Positions 17,078 through 26,521 of a stretch of 64,000 nt of DNA are shown here, one piece after another; within the stretch, counting starts at the first letter, position 1, and every line of letters begins with the position of its first letter. The stretch comes from Terriglobia bacterium (lineage in GTDB: Bacteria; Acidobacteriota; Terriglobia; Bryobacterales; UBA6623): contig VXMF01000002.1 in NCBI GenBank assembly GCA_009841225.1, forward strand, positions 253,426 to 317,425, written 5' to 3'. Under the pieces are notes generated by a model. It was not told the DNA's origin. It did no database searches and worked only from the letters and a program-made list of their open reading frames with translations. The position numbers were made by a program, and so were the translations under genes.

Positions 17078-19786
17078 CTAGAAGCTGAATTGCAGTAGGA
17101 AACGGAAGGTTCGGCCGTCATTGAGCGTGTTCGTGATCTGACCGAAGTTTGGGGAGGTGAGATTGAGCCCCGGCTCAGCGAATTGCGGCGAATTGAGGAA
17201 ATTGATCGATTCGGCGCGGAAATCGATTGCCTTGTCGCCGCCCAGCGGCCAGGAACGCGACAGGCTCAAGTTGACGTTGTTGATGGCATCCTTGCGCAGG
17301 ACATGGCGGCCGAGCGTGCCAGAAGCCTGCCCCGGTTCTAGGAAGCCAAAGGCCGAGAACGGCATCCTCGCGCGCGACGTGTCCGGATGGTCGATTGCCC
17401 GGCCGAGAACGGACGGGTCGAGGAGATTCGGCCGGTCCCGGCCCGTGCCGTCGACGTTGCCGAATCCCGGCCCGTCTGAACCCGTGTCGATCACGAAGGG
17501 AGTGCCCGATTTGACGAGCACGACACCGGACATCTGCCACCCGCCAGCTACACCCCCTAGCCATCCGGTCCGCGAGAGTCTAGGCAGCTCATAGCTGACG
17601 CGAGTGAGGAATGCGTGGGGTTGGTGGAACGAGCTCAACGCACGCATCGTCTCGTGCACATCGAACTCGGACGGGCTTTGCCCCCACCAGGCGTCGGAGC
17701 TTGAAGCCGTGTTGACAAAGTCTCCGCCCAAATCGATCGCCTTGCTGAACCAGTACGACATATCGAGTGTCAGCCCCCGCCAGCGAGAAACAACGAGCCG
17801 CGCCTTAGCCGCGTCGTAGTACCCGCGGGAGCTGTTGAGCACGCGCCGGACCTCAAAGTATCGCTGGTCTGCGCGGCGCTGGTTGACTGTGGCCGTTGTT
17901 AGGGGGATCCCGGGAACGGGGCGCCCCCGGTTCGTGTTCCAGAGATTGAGCAGCCGGATCGAGCGGCTGCCAACATAGCCGACTTCGAGGTTCCAGTCGC
18001 GCGCCAGGCCCAGTTCCCATTGGAAGTTGTACTGGTGGGAGTAAGGCATCGCCAAGTCCGGGTCCAACTCGACGATGGTGCTGCGTGCGCTGGAGTCTAG
18101 AGCCCCGGGCTTGAGATCGGACAGAGGATCTACCAACTTCGGCCCCACGATCACGACATTGATGCTGCCAGGGGGATTGAAGCGAGCCTGGCTGTATGTG
18201 ACCGGAAAGATCTCGCCGTAGTGGAGCCCGTAGGCTCCCCGCAGCACGCCCCGGTTTCCGCCTAGGCGGTATGCGAACCCGAGGCGAGGTGCCAGGTTAT
18301 TGCAGTCGCAATCGTAGGGAATCCGATTCCGGTCGTTGACCTCCGAAGGTGCGAAGGCCGCTTGGTAGCGCAGCCCGAGTGTGAGCGTTAGATCAGACGA
18401 GACCCGCCATTCGTCACCTGCATAGAACGCCGCATCCCAGGTCCGGAAGCCACGACCGATGTCCCCGACTGCCTGCTGGTACTGGCTGGGCCGACCGAGG
18501 CGGACGTTGGTTATGGTGTCGTTCCCGAAATTGTCGTTGAAGACGTACTCACCACGATGATTGGAGCTCTCGAAACCGTTGATCTGCCGGCGTACCGCCA
18601 TAGCGCCCATAGTCAGGGCATGTTTCCCGCGGCGATGACGCAATTGGGTCGCGTAACGAAACGTATTTCGGGAGCGGTCGATCGGGATGATCGGGCCCGG
18701 TCCTAGAAATTGCAGGGCCGCAGACATCCAGATGAGCGGCCCAACCGCCGAATCATCTGGGACCAGCAGCGACCCAACCCGGTTGAAGCCCGCCGATGCA
18801 TCCATCGTGGTGACCGGGGACCAAGTCCGGCTCCAAGTGACGCGTGCCCTGTGGTTCTTGGTGGTGGTGTTCGGGTTCTGCCCGCCGACAAGTTGAAACG
18901 CTTCCACCTGCTGTGCCGTGAACTGGTAGCCGAGCACAAAGCGGTCGCGATCTCCGGCGCTGAAGTCCAACCGAGGCGCCATCGAATCGTTGTCGATCGA
19001 CTGCGGCGAGTTCGTATTGAGGGCGCGCGGGTCGATATCGGGACGGTTGGGTGGTTCGTCTGGATAGGCCCCAAGCATCCGGCTCACGAAGTGCCGCGTC
19101 ACTTGATCCACCGGCTCGCCTGTGACAGGGTCGCGATCCAGCGGCGTTCGTTCATCCGCCTTGGGTACAAGCACGTTCCCATTGACTTGGCCTCGAACCC
19201 TCTTCTGGCTCCCGTCAAGACTTAGGTTCACCTTTCGCCCTAGAGGGGTCACGACTTGGAAGCCATAGTCATTCGAACGAGCCGGCTGGACTCCTCCAAC
19301 CTGGAAGAACGAGCGCGCGCTGAAGACGCTGTTGTTGTGCGTTTCGTAGATTCTGCCGTGCACCCCTGACGTTGCCGCGTGCGGTTGATGAAGGGGCGCG
19401 GACGGCGAGCTGCCGATCTCGGCGCCGAAGTAGCTGGTCTCAGCCTGGAACTCCTTGATGATCGTTGCCGAGGCGCCAAGCCGCTCGTTGAGCTCCCGTT
19501 GCACCGCGTTGTCAACCAGCGTGATCCTGACATTCTCGTTTCGGCGGCTCTCTCCAGCCGAGGAATCCGTCTGGCCTAGGAGATTGAGTTCCGTGCGGTC
19601 CGGTCCGGAGTTGTTCGCTTGAACGGCCTCTGTACCCGAGGCCTCTGTAGCGGGAGCTGACGCAGGTGCGTCCCTCTCCGCCACAGTTGAGTCGCGTTGG
19701 AGCGGAGCGTCATTCGCCACGAGGGGGACAAATGCAAGGAGCCCGGCGGTCCAGGCCAGCAACGAGCGCCTACTCAACAGGCCCAC
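17078..19786 (-). CDS. Oar-like TonB-dependent outer-membrane receptor
   Basis: About 902 residues if started at GTG 19786, which opens a signal-peptide-like segment (LLSRRSLLAWTAGLLAF). An in-frame ATG at 20017 would put 77 unrelated residues in front. The long C-terminal half consists of amphipathic beta strands with motifs common in acidobacterial Oar-like receptors (FYAGDEWRVSSDLTLTLGLRYQ, LAPRLGFAYR, MPYSHQYNFQWE, quoted in separate parts) and ends in LLQFSF with a terminal Phe. I cannot see a clear carboxypeptidase-regulatory or canonical plug domain at the N-terminus. It lies among three sulfatases and probably imports oligosaccharides or other breakdown products. Confidence 0.85.
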   Translation of the reverse strand: MGLLSRRSLLAWTAGLLAFVPLVANDAPLQRDSTVAERDAPASAPATEASGTEAVQANNSGPDRTELNLLGQTDSSAGESRRNENVRITLVDNAVQRELNERLGASATIIKEFQAETSYFGAEIGSSPSAPLHQPHAATSGVHGRIYETHNNSVFSARSFFQVGGVQPARSNDYGFQVVTPLGRKVNLSLDGSQKRVRGQVNGNVLVPKADERTPLDRDPVTGEPVDQVTRHFVSRMLGAYPDEPPNRPDIDPRALNTNSPQSIDNDSMAPRLDFSAGDRDRFVLGYQFTAQQVEAFQLVGGQNPNTTTKNHRARVTWSRTWSPVTTMDASAGFNRVGSLLVPDDSAVGPLIWMSAALQFLGPGPIIPIDRSRNTFRYATQLRHRRGKHALTMGAMAVRRQINGFESSNHRGEYVFNDNFGNDTITNVRLGRPSQYQQAVGDIGRGFRTWDAAFYAGDEWRVSSDLTLTLGLRYQAAFAPSEVNDRNRIPYDCDCNNLAPRLGFAYRLGGNRGVLRGAYGLHYGEIFPVTYSQARFNPPGSINVVIVGPKLVDPLSDLKPGALDSSARSTIVELDPDLAMPYSHQYNFQWELGLARDWNLEVGYVGSRSIRLLNLWNTNRGRPVPGIPLTTATVNQRRADQRYFEVRRVLNSSRGYYDAAKARLVVSRWRGLTLDMSYWFSKAIDLGGDFVNTASSSDAWWGQSPSEFDVHETMRALSSFHQPHAFLTRVSYELPRLSRTGWLGGVAGGWQMSGVVLVKSGTPFVIDTGSDGPGFGNVDGTGRDRPNLLDPSVLGRAIDHPDTSRARMPFSAFGFLEPGQASGTLGRHVLRKDAINNVNLSLSRSWPLGGDKAIDFRAESINFLNSPQFAEPGLNLTSPNFGQITNTLNDGRTFRFLLQFSF

Positions 19787-19912
19787 ACTGGCATTTTTCG
19801 CGCACCGCCCCGGGGAGTGCGACCTTCGCTTCCACTGTGCGTAGGAACTCGGTTCGCAGTAAAAAAAAGTACCTGCCACCCCAACAGTCCGACTTGAGAA
19901 TCGCTGCCGGAG

Positions 19913-19941
19913 AGTATACGACGGGTCGGGAGAGGATTGAA
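19913..19941 (-). promoter_or_regulatory. candidate promoter of the TonB-dependent receptor
   Basis: On the minus strand, TTCAAT (19936-19941) and TATACT (19913-19918, 5 of 6 to the -10 consensus) are 17 nt apart. The -35 is weak. Transcription from here gives a leader of about 120 nt that contains a run of eight T (minus strand) near 19861. No riboswitch was recognised in the leader. Confidence 0.35.
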
Positions 19942-20106
19942 TCTGGTCCCTCGGCGATCCCGCTCGTTCCGAAGCCCGACCGGCGATCCAGAGGACCGAT
20001 GCGAAAGATCGAGGCACAGGGAATAGCAGCTGCCTCCGAACTTGGTTGAGCGGGATTCGCGCCCACTAGGAATACGCGCCATTCCACGGCGCACGAGACA
20101 TCCGGG

Positions 20107-21513
20107 CTAGAACCTCTCGAAGCTGCTCCGCCCGCCCGCCTCGATATATCGCTCGTACCAAGGGTGGTTGTGAGGCAGCGGCGCTCCGTCACGCGTCCAA
20201 CCGTCCCGGCGGGGTTCCAGGGGCATGGTGTCCTTGGTGTCGACACGCCAATTGTCCATAAGTGTCCGAAGCTGGTTCAGTTCGGCCGCGTAGGCCGGGT
20301 CATCCGAGAGATTGCGCAGCGACATCGGATCGACCTGGAGGTCGTACAACTCCTCGTACGGGCGCGGCTCGCGAAAGAGAAACTCCTGGGCCTCGGTCAG
20401 GCGTCCGGCGCGCTGCGCTTGGAGATAGCCGGACCAGGTGATGGAGTTGATGGAATCGACGCTGTTCCACAGCGGCTTCTCCCAGTAGTAGTTCCGGACC
20501 AACAGGAACCGCTCGGTTCTCACAGCCCGGGTGAACTGCTCGAAGTCGTGCCAGTTGGCCTCGGCGTAGATCGCCTCGCGACCCGAGGCTTCCGGATTCC
20601 GCAGCATCGCGGCTGCGCTGGCGCCTTGGGCTGAGTCGAGCCCGTACCCAGCCACGTCTAGCAGGGTCGGAGCGAGGTCTACAACGCTGAACAAGCCCTT
20701 CTGCACGCTACCCGCAGGGACGGTTCCCGGAAGCCGGACGATCATGGGCGTCCGGATGCCGGAGTCGTACAGCGTCGTCTTGGCACGGGGAAAGGGCATG
20801 CCGTTGTCGGAAACGTAGGCAATCAGAGTCGAGTCGAGCACACCCTGCCGTCCCAGTTCCGCAAGGATCTCCCCGACATGCGTGTCGAACCGCGTCACCT
20901 CGTCGTAGTAGAGTGCGAGGTCTTGTCGAATCAGCGGGTGGTCGGGCAGGTACGGAGGAACAACCACATCGGCGGGTCTGTGCGGATTGGGAATCGCGTT
21001 CTCATCGAACGGACGGTGCGGATCCTTCGAGGCGACCCAGAAGAAAAACGGCCGGTCCATCGGCCGTTCCGAGAGTGCCTTGATCGCTTCGGCTGCCGTC
21101 TCCTTGCCGGCACAGTCGACGACAACGTCCCAGTGGTTCTGCTCGGCGTCCCCGAGATGCCACTTGCCGACAGACACGTTGTAGTAGTTCTCGCGGCGGA
21201 GCCGTCGAGCCATGGTCGTTTGGTCGGCCGGCAGCGGCATGTGCAGGTCCTCGGCCCCGGTCGAGTGGGGGTAGCGGCCCGTCAAGATGCTCGATCGCGA
21301 CGGGCTACAGGAGGAAATCGTCAAGAAGGCGTTGTCGAAGCGCATGCCCTCGCGGGCAAGCCGGTCAATATTCGGAGTGCGCAGGGTGGGATGGCCGTAA
21401 ATCGAGAGGTCCCCCTCCCCTTGGTCATCCGCGATGAAGATCAAAAAGTTGGTGGGCTGGGCCAGGGCATCGTGGGCTATCAGCAACACCAAGACGAGCA
21501 AGCCGAAGAACAT
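20107..21513 (-). CDS. type I sulfatase, secreted
   Basis: A 468-residue sulfatase from ATG 21513, which begins a signal peptide (MFFGLLVLVLLIAHDALAQ). The core has FIADDQGEGDLSIYG with the metal-binding Asp pair. The CSPSRSSILTGRYP motif carries the cysteine destined to become formylglycine, and VSDNGMPFPRAKTT is the second metal-site block. ATG 21561 is an alternative start but would add 16 residues in front of the signal peptide. A perfect TATAAT box is only 7 nt upstream of ATG 21513, so the message may be leaderless. Divergent from another sulfatase gene. Confidence 0.92.
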   Translation of the reverse strand: MFFGLLVLVLLIAHDALAQPTNFLIFIADDQGEGDLSIYGHPTLRTPNIDRLAREGMRFDNAFLTISSCSPSRSSILTGRYPHSTGAEDLHMPLPADQTTMARRLRRENYYNVSVGKWHLGDAEQNHWDVVVDCAGKETAAEAIKALSERPMDRPFFFWVASKDPHRPFDENAIPNPHRPADVVVPPYLPDHPLIRQDLALYYDEVTRFDTHVGEILAELGRQGVLDSTLIAYVSDNGMPFPRAKTTLYDSGIRTPMIVRLPGTVPAGSVQKGLFSVVDLAPTLLDVAGYGLDSAQGASAAAMLRNPEASGREAIYAEANWHDFEQFTRAVRTERFLLVRNYYWEKPLWNSVDSINSITWSGYLQAQRAGRLTEAQEFLFREPRPYEELYDLQVDPMSLRNLSDDPAYAAELNQLRTLMDNWRVDTKDTMPLEPRRDGWTRDGAPLPHNHPWYERYIEAGGRSSFERF

Positions 21514-21520
21514 CGTCTGG

Positions 21521-21526
21521 ATTATA
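21521..21526 (-). promoter_or_regulatory. TATAAT box 7 nt before a sulfatase start
   Basis: A perfect -10 consensus on the minus strand. A start site 6-8 nt downstream would fall on the ATG at 21513, which argues for a leaderless transcript. No good -35 is seen 16-18 nt upstream (CCAGCC). Confidence 0.45.
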
Positions 21527-21699
21527 GTCAGCGACGATGCGGCGGCTGGTCGGCAGGCCACCGGTGAAACCCAAGTCTCTTGGAGGCAGGATCGCCTATC
21601 CTAGCTTCGAGAACGGCGCTCAGGCGGGTGGCTCTAGGCACGCGTACGTTGCCATGGCTGACTCCTCTTTTGAGATCGCCGTGCAAGCAGGTGACCAGC

Positions 21700-23169
21700 G
21701 TGCAACAGCAACCACTCTCCAAGTCTTGGCGATTCGGGCCATCGATTGCCCTAGCATGCCTTCTAGCTGGATCGCTCGGATGCTCTCCGACAGCCGTCGA
21801 TCAGCCCTCGCGACTCAACGTCCTGCTGATCACCGCGGATGACCTCGGGCTGCAGCTAAGCAGCTACGGCGACTCGGTCATCGATACCCCCAACCTCGAC
21901 GCTCTCGGCGCGAGCGGGGCGCTGTTCGAAGTCGCCTACGTGGCGCAAGCGTCCTGCAGCCCCTCACGGAGCGCCATGTTCACCGGCCTCTACGTGCACA
22001 GCAACGGGCAATTCGGGCTTACCAATGCCTCGGACTTCAGCCTGCACCCGCACCTGCACGACGCCACGATGCCGAACATACTCAAGCGAGCCGGCTACCG
22101 CACCGGCATCATCGGCAAGCTGCATGTCGACCCTGTCGACCGCTTCCAGTGGGACATGCGTTCGCCGGTGGACGCCCGTGACGTTGTGGCGATGGCCTCG
22201 GACGCCGAAGAATTCATGAGCGGCGGGCCCGAGGATCCCTTCTTTCTGATGGTGAACTACACCGACCCGCACGCCTACCGCGAGCGCGACCCTCAGACGC
22301 GTGAAGTGATATCGGACTGGACCTTCGTGGACCAGTACGAGGGCATACCGACGACCTTGGTCGAGCCGAGCGAGAAGACGATCTTCCCATTCCAGGGAAT
22401 CGACACTCCGGAGCAACGCAAGCGAGTTGCCGGCTATTACAACGAAGTACTGCGCGTCGATGCTGGCGTCGGGATGCTGCTCGAGTCCCTCGAGCGGCTC
22501 GGTCATTCCGATGACACCCTGATCATCCTGACCGGCGATCACGGTCCGCCATTCGACCGCGGCAAGACGACGGTCTACGAGGCGGGCCTGCGCGTCCCCT
22601 TCCTCGTCCGCTGGCCCGGCGTCTCGAAGCCCGCGCGAAGCCAGGCAATGGTATCGACGGTCGACATCCTGCCCACGATCCTGGACGCAACCGGCGTCCC
22701 CGCTGCGGTCGAAATGCAAGGGATGTCTCTGCGACCCGTCCTCGAAGACTCCGAGGCCCCTTGGCGCGAATACCTCGTCGGAGAGTTCCACATGCACGGG
22801 GCACCGTGGTTTCCGCGACGGGCAATTCGCGACGGCCGCTACAAGCTGATCCACAACCTGCTGGCGCCAACGGCAAGCCCGAGCATCCGGATCGACGGCG
22901 ACTTGGGATACTTGGCCTCTCGCGATGAAAGCTATGCGGGAACGCCGGTCCGGCAAGCCTTCGACACTTTCGCCAACCCTCCGGAGTTCGAGTTGTACGA
23001 CTTGGAAGCAGATCCCTGGGAATTCCGGAACGTCGCCGGGGACCCCGAGCATGCAGAGGCGCTGCAACGGCTGCAAGCCGCCTTGGAGGAGTGGCGTCGC
23101 GAGACGGCCGACCCGTTGCTAGATCCAGCCTTCATCGAGGAGATGCGCCTGCGCGTGGACAGCTACTGA
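21700..23169 (+). CDS. type I sulfatase, probably lipoprotein
   Basis: About 489 residues from GTG 21700, which is preceded by AGGTGA with 5-nt spacing; in-frame upstream starts exist but encode 40 unrelated residues. The N-terminal hydrophobic stretch ALACLLAGSLGC ends in a cysteine, so lipid anchoring is likely although the lipobox is not ideal. The core has LLITADDLGLQLSSYG (metal Asp pair), ASCSPSRSAMFTG (formylglycine cysteine) and LTGDHGPPFDRGKTT (second metal site). The C-terminal ELYDLEADPWEFRNVAGDP block is typical of heparan N-sulfatase/arylsulfatase-like enzymes. Substrate unknown. Confidence 0.92.
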   Translation: MQQQPLSKSWRFGPSIALACLLAGSLGCSPTAVDQPSRLNVLLITADDLGLQLSSYGDSVIDTPNLDALGASGALFEVAYVAQASCSPSRSAMFTGLYVHSNGQFGLTNASDFSLHPHLHDATMPNILKRAGYRTGIIGKLHVDPVDRFQWDMRSPVDARDVVAMASDAEEFMSGGPEDPFFLMVNYTDPHAYRERDPQTREVISDWTFVDQYEGIPTTLVEPSEKTIFPFQGIDTPEQRKRVAGYYNEVLRVDAGVGMLLESLERLGHSDDTLIILTGDHGPPFDRGKTTVYEAGLRVPFLVRWPGVSKPARSQAMVSTVDILPTILDATGVPAAVEMQGMSLRPVLEDSEAPWREYLVGEFHMHGAPWFPRRAIRDGRYKLIHNLLAPTASPSIRIDGDLGYLASRDESYAGTPVRQAFDTFANPPEFELYDLEADPWEFRNVAGDPEHAEALQRLQAALEEWRRETADPLLDPAFIEEMRLRVDSY

Positions 23170-23205
23170 CGCCCCGCTTGCCGATGCATGACATGCGAGC
23201 GAAGA

Positions 23206-23676
23206 ATGGCGAGTGAGCACAGATACACAGCGACCGTTACGTGGACAGGGAACTTGGGCGAGGGCACCCGCTCCTACAAGGGATATGTGCGTCACTACGA
23301 CATCCAGTGCCCCGGAAAGCCGACAGTTCGGGGCTCAGCTGATCCCGCGTATCGCGGCGATTCCGGACGGCACAACCCGGAGGATCTGCTAGTGGCTGCG
23401 CTATCGGCGTGTCACATGCTCTGGTACTTGCATCTATGCGCGGCCAACGAAGTTGCAGTCACTGCGTACCGGGATGTTGCTGATGGCGTGATGCGGGCCA
23501 ATCCAGACGGCTCCGCCGAATTCGAGAAAGTGACGCTGCGTCCGGAGGTGACCATAGCCGGCGACAGCTGCGCCGAGACCGCCATGCGGTTGCACGAACG
23601 GGCCAATGCCATGTGCTTTATCGCCCGTTCCGTGAACTTTCCGGTCGAGCATGTTCCAGAGATCGTGAAGGGCTAG
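23206..23676 (+). CDS. OsmC-family peroxiredoxin-like protein
   Basis: A 156-residue OsmC/Ohr-family protein. It shows RYTATVTWTGNLGEGT at the N-terminus, NPEDLLVAALSACHMLWYL with the first conserved Cys, and the second Cys in ERANAMCFIARSVN. These two cysteines reduce organic hydroperoxides in the family. An in-frame ATG at 23188 adds six residues without support. It follows the sulfatase closely on the same strand but is probably functionally separate. Confidence 0.88.
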   Translation: MASEHRYTATVTWTGNLGEGTRSYKGYVRHYDIQCPGKPTVRGSADPAYRGDSGRHNPEDLLVAALSACHMLWYLHLCAANEVAVTAYRDVADGVMRANPDGSAEFEKVTLRPEVTIAGDSCAETAMRLHERANAMCFIARSVNFPVEHVPEIVKG

Positions 23677-23687
23677 GGCCGAAAGTC

Positions 23688-23737
23688 CTACCGTCCGGAC
23701 CGTAGCTAAACCGACCGTGCCGGGCCAGCCGGCCGGT
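23688..23737. terminator. paired hairpins in a convergent gap
   Basis: CTACCGTCCGGACCGTAG (23688-23705) is an 18-bp near-perfect palindrome with one mismatched pair. A second, GC-rich hairpin follows (ACCG-t-GCCGG / CCGGC-CGGT, 23714-23737). They lie between the convergent OsmC and M24-peptidase genes, so a two-way terminator is plausible although no T-run is present. Confidence 0.4.
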
Positions 23738-23824
23738 GCCAATGCAGAGGAAAATCTCGCATGGGGAGTCCGCTCCGGCGCGGGACAGTACCGGAGAGTG
23801 TGAGGCAAAGCCCGGACTCGCCCC

Positions 23825-25099
23825 TTACCGAATCAGGATCAGATCGGCCAGCGGTTGGTGCAGCATCTCGGCACCGCTGCTGGTGATCACTACATCTTCC
23901 TCAAGGCCGATGTGGATCTCTCCCATGCCTTCGTAAGGTGCATACAGAATCGGCTCGACCGCGAACGTCTGGTCCTCCTCCATCTTCAAGAAGACGGTGG
24001 TGCCATAGCGCTCGGGCCAGTCGGGCCCGAGCAATGGCCCAACGTCATGGACGGCGAAACCAATCGCATGGCCAGTGCCGTGTGGAGGACCTTCGAAACC
24101 AGCCTGTTCAAACGTCCGGCGAGCGATCGCGTCAATCTCGGTGCCCGACACGCCGGGCTTCATCGCCGCAATCTGCAGATCGGCTGCCTTGCGGGCGGTT
24201 TCCCACATCTTCAAGATCTGAGGCGGAGCCGCGCTCTCTCCCTCTCGCAGCACGTAGGCGGTGCGCTGCAGGTCGGTCGAATATCCGTTCAGGGTGATGC
24301 CAAAGTCGATTCGAACTAGGTCCCCGGGTTGGATGACCCGGCCGCTTGGGTCGGCGTGCCCCCGGGACGGCCCGGCAACCACGCTGATGAAAGGCACGGT
24401 GGCACCCAGCTCGGCCGTTTGCGATCGCAGATAGGCGCCGACATCGATTTCCGAGGTCACGCCCGGCGTGATCACTGCTCGCGACAGCGCTTCCCGGATG
24501 AACCTGTCTGTGTGCTTGGCCGCCTCGCGCAGAATCTCCACTTCGGAGGGCAGCCTCCGCCCGCGGAATGAGGCGACCAGGGGTTCTGAGGACACGAACC
24601 GGGCAACCAAGTCGTCGCCCAGAACCTCCTCCAGATAGTTGCGCATCCCGGCGGTCAGCCCGTCGGCGATGGGCATGTCGCGCGAGACGTTCACGGCGAT
24701 CCGTTGGGGATCAAGCGCGGTAACGAACTTCTTCAGGTGCGGCTTGATGCCCTCGCTCCTGTAACTGAGCACTTCGTCGTAGATGCCGGTTTCCTCCAGC
24801 GGCACGACATCGTAGCTGGCAGCGATGGCCGTCTTGCGCAGCCCTTCCTTGGAGCGGTCGAAAAGCAGCGCCATGCGGGCGACCGCATCACCGCCCCCGA
24901 GGTCTGCGGCAAGCGGGTCGGCAGCCTCCTCCCGGGTGAAGACCAGCCACAGGTCGACGTCGTGGGCCTCCATCGCGCTCGGGAGCAGCTTTTCCACGCG
25001 CTCGCGCAGCACGTCGTTACTGACCGCGACGCCACCGCTGGCGGCGCCGAGCGGCAGCGCAAGGAAAAGGGTCGGCAAGGTCAGTCTGAAGTAGGACAT
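23825..25099 (-). CDS. secreted M24-family metallopeptidase (Xaa-Pro aminopeptidase-like)
   Basis: A 424-residue protein from ATG 25099, which starts a signal peptide (MSYFRLTLPTLFLALPLGAASG). The C-terminal pita-bread domain has the five metal-ligand positions of M24 enzymes: two Asp in DFGITLNGYSTDLQRT, His in GTGHAIGFAVHDVG, and Glu in EEDQTFAVEPILY and MGEIHIGLEED. The N-terminal half is a creatinase-like domain. Probable periplasmic removal of N-terminal residues next to proline. Divergently transcribed from bioA. Confidence 0.87.
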   Translation of the reverse strand: MSYFRLTLPTLFLALPLGAASGGVAVSNDVLRERVEKLLPSAMEAHDVDLWLVFTREEAADPLAADLGGGDAVARMALLFDRSKEGLRKTAIAASYDVVPLEETGIYDEVLSYRSEGIKPHLKKFVTALDPQRIAVNVSRDMPIADGLTAGMRNYLEEVLGDDLVARFVSSEPLVASFRGRRLPSEVEILREAAKHTDRFIREALSRAVITPGVTSEIDVGAYLRSQTAELGATVPFISVVAGPSRGHADPSGRVIQPGDLVRIDFGITLNGYSTDLQRTAYVLREGESAAPPQILKMWETARKAADLQIAAMKPGVSGTEIDAIARRTFEQAGFEGPPHGTGHAIGFAVHDVGPLLGPDWPERYGTTVFLKMEEDQTFAVEPILYAPYEGMGEIHIGLEEDVVITSSGAEMLHQPLADLILIR

Positions 25100-25176
25100 G
25101 CGTGCTGTGGGGGCGTCACAGAGGACCGATTGATCGAGCACCGGGCCCAGTGCGAACGATGGGTTACGCTAGCACG

Positions 25177-26502
25177 ATGGCTTCGCTCGTGGCAAGAGAT
25201 CGGGCTTGCATCTGGCACCCGTTCACGCAAATGAAGACAGCGCCGGACCCGCTGCCGATTGTCGGCGGAGACGGTGCCTATCTGATCACCGAAGACGGGC
25301 GGCGCGTCCTCGACGGTATCTCGTCGTGGTGGGTCAACGTCCACGGCCACTGCAACCCCAAGGTCAGCCAGGCACTGGCGCAGCAAGCACAGCGCCTCGA
25401 GCACGTCATGTTCGCGGGCTGCACGCACCCGCCCGCTGTTGAACTCGGCGAGAGGCTCTTGGCCAAGCTGCCCCGGAACCTGAACAAAGTCTTCTTCTCC
25501 GACAACGGCTCCACTTCCGTGGAGGTCGCGCTGAAGATGGCCTACCAGTACTGGACCAATCGCGGCGAGCACCAGCGCCGCACCTTCCTGGCCCTCAAGC
25601 ACGCCTATCACGGGGACACGGTTGGCGCCATGTCCGCCAGCCACGATTCCCTGTTTACGGCCAGCTACGCACCGCTCCTGTTTCACGTCGAGCGCGTCGG
25701 CGTGCCGCAGGACTACCTCGCTTCTCTGGATCCTGCCAACGACGGCAGCGCCACCGCGCCGCTGACCGAATTCGAAGACCTGCTGCGATCCCGCTGCGAT
25801 GAGATCGCTGCAGTGATCGTCGAGCCGATGTTGCAGGCGGCGGGAGGAATGCTGGTCTGGAAGCCCCAGATGCTGCGCATGCTGCGGGAGCTGTGCGACC
25901 GCTACGGGCTGTTGCTGATCGCGGACGAAGTGATGACGGGATTCGGCCGCACAGGAAAGATGTTCGCCTGCGAACACGGCCCCATCGAGCCCGACCTGAT
26001 GTGCATGTCCAAGGGGCTGACCGCCGGATATCTGCCACTGTCCGTGACCGCAGCCTCGGATGAGGTCTACGAGGCCTTCCTGAGCGATGACCGCAGCAAG
26101 ACCTTCTTCCACGGCCATTCCTTCACGGCCAATCCCTTGGGCTGCGCGGTTGCGCTCGCTGGCCTGGACATCTTCGACAACGATGGCGTGCTGGAACGAG
26201 TGGGCGGCATCGAGTCCAAGATGCGCAGCAGGCTCCAAGCGCTGGTCGGCCGCGAGTACACCAAGGACGCGCGCCAGCTCGGGGGCGTGGGAATCCTAGA
26301 AGTCGAAACAGGCGGCGAAGGCTACCTAGCCGATATCGGACCGCGCATGGCGGCCATGTTTCTCGAGCGCAACCTGCTCCTAAGGCCGTACGGCGGCATC
26401 GTCTACTTCATGCCGCCGTACGTGGTGACTGACGACGAGATCGATTGGGTATTCGACCAGATCGAGGAGGTCGTAAGCAGCGCTACGCGCCCATCCGGCT
26501 GA
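25177..26502 (+). CDS. bioA: adenosylmethionine-8-amino-7-oxononanoate aminotransferase
   Basis: A 441-residue class III PLP aminotransferase of biotin synthesis. Diagnostic BioA features: WHPFTQMK near residue 12, SSWWVNVHGHCNP near 50, the PLP-binding KHAYHGDTVGAMS, LLIADEVMTGFGRTG, the lysine in MCMSKGLTAGYLPLS and HGHSFTANPLGCAVA. It makes 7,8-diaminononanoate from KAPA using SAM as amino donor. ATG 25177 begins the conserved region; TACGCT lies 6 nt upstream. No other bio genes are nearby. Confidence 0.95.
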   Translation: MASLVARDRACIWHPFTQMKTAPDPLPIVGGDGAYLITEDGRRVLDGISSWWVNVHGHCNPKVSQALAQQAQRLEHVMFAGCTHPPAVELGERLLAKLPRNLNKVFFSDNGSTSVEVALKMAYQYWTNRGEHQRRTFLALKHAYHGDTVGAMSASHDSLFTASYAPLLFHVERVGVPQDYLASLDPANDGSATAPLTEFEDLLRSRCDEIAAVIVEPMLQAAGGMLVWKPQMLRMLRELCDRYGLLLIADEVMTGFGRTGKMFACEHGPIEPDLMCMSKGLTAGYLPLSVTAASDEVYEAFLSDDRSKTFFHGHSFTANPLGCAVALAGLDIFDNDGVLERVGGIESKMRSRLQALVGREYTKDARQLGGVGILEVETGGEGYLADIGPRMAAMFLERNLLLRPYGGIVYFMPPYVVTDDEIDWVFDQIEEVVSSATRPSG

Positions 26503-26521
26503 CGCCTGGCGCCCGCCGCGC

